This document shows, one piece after another, positions 15,356 through 15,399 of a stretch of DNA of 15,399 nucleotides. Source of the DNA: Desulfobacterales bacterium. GTDB taxonomy: Bacteria; Desulfobacterota; Desulfobacteria; Desulfobacterales; UBA5852. Location of the stretch: assembly GCA_030066455.1 (NCBI GenBank), contig JASJBQ010000088.1, forward strand, positions 1-15,399, given 5' to 3'. Position 1 is the stretch's first letter; each line of letters begins with the position of its first letter. The position numbers were made by a program, and so were the translations under genes. The notes below the pieces were generated by a model that made no database searches, was not told where the DNA came from, and saw only the letters and a program-made list of their open reading frames with translations.

Positions 15356-15376
15356 TTGATAGTCTCGTAAAAAGTC
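15356..15376 (+). repeat. Possible dispersed intergenic motif at the right edge
   Basis: After the epimerase stop, AGTCTCGTAAAAAGTC (15361-15376) appears in AT-rich sequence. I recall this string as a frequent intergenic motif in Desulfosarcina-like genomes, where it recurs in both orientations. Only one copy is visible here, so its repeat nature is memory-based and not shown by this window. Confidence 0.35.
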
Positions 15377-15399
15377 ATGTTGCAGACGGTTTCGAAAAA

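Overview
The window most likely comes from a sulfate-reducing-type deltaproteobacterium (Desulfobacterota, probably near Desulfosarcina/Desulfobacterales). This is an inference from four signs: moderately high G+C; a chemoreceptor with a helical-bimodular sensor and an abbreviated HAMP; an apparent selenocysteine codon in a metal permease; and an intergenic motif at the right edge that I recall as common in this group. No rRNA, tRNA, CRISPR array or transposase gene is visible.

Layout. Positions 1-2360 (+) hold a chemoreceptor (5' end outside the window) followed by cheW, with a strong 11-bp hairpin between them. A 948-residue hybrid sensor histidine kinase (2399-5245, -) converges on cheW and has a sigma70-like promoter near 5397-5424. 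Positions 5611-6765 (+) encode an SO_0444-type (DUF318/ArsP-like) permease whose frame is interrupted by one TGA at 5809-5811. That TGA sits exactly where relatives have the first Cys of CxCG, so I annotate one selenoprotein gene with Sec67. A candidate bSECIS hairpin lies at the expected distance downstream. This is the most notable item in the window.

Positions 7083-7860 carry two small helical-protein genes with good ribosome-binding sites, then a perfect 12-bp hairpin. Next come a four-helix membrane protein (7976-8401, +), an orphan periplasmic family-3 solute-binding protein (8597-9454, -) and a type I glycerate kinase (9828-10979, +).

The right third is surface-sugar biosynthesis: an extended SDR (11257-12258, -), a WbpE-like DegT aminotransferase (12837-14003, -) and, divergent from it, a UDP-(N-acetyl)hexosamine/glucose 4-epimerase-type SDR (14385-15335, +). 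Between the first two of these lie two gene fragments: the tail of a receiver domain (about 12462-12602) and the first ~50 codons of an AI-2E-family transporter (12686-12859). The second is cut at the 3' end of the aminotransferase gene, which suggests a recombination breakpoint where sugar genes were joined to older sequence.

Functional links: receptor plus CheW feed a chemotaxis array whose kinase is not in the window. The permease should export or move a soft metal or metalloid. The aminotransferase and epimerase fit nucleotide-sugar synthesis for O-antigen or capsule.
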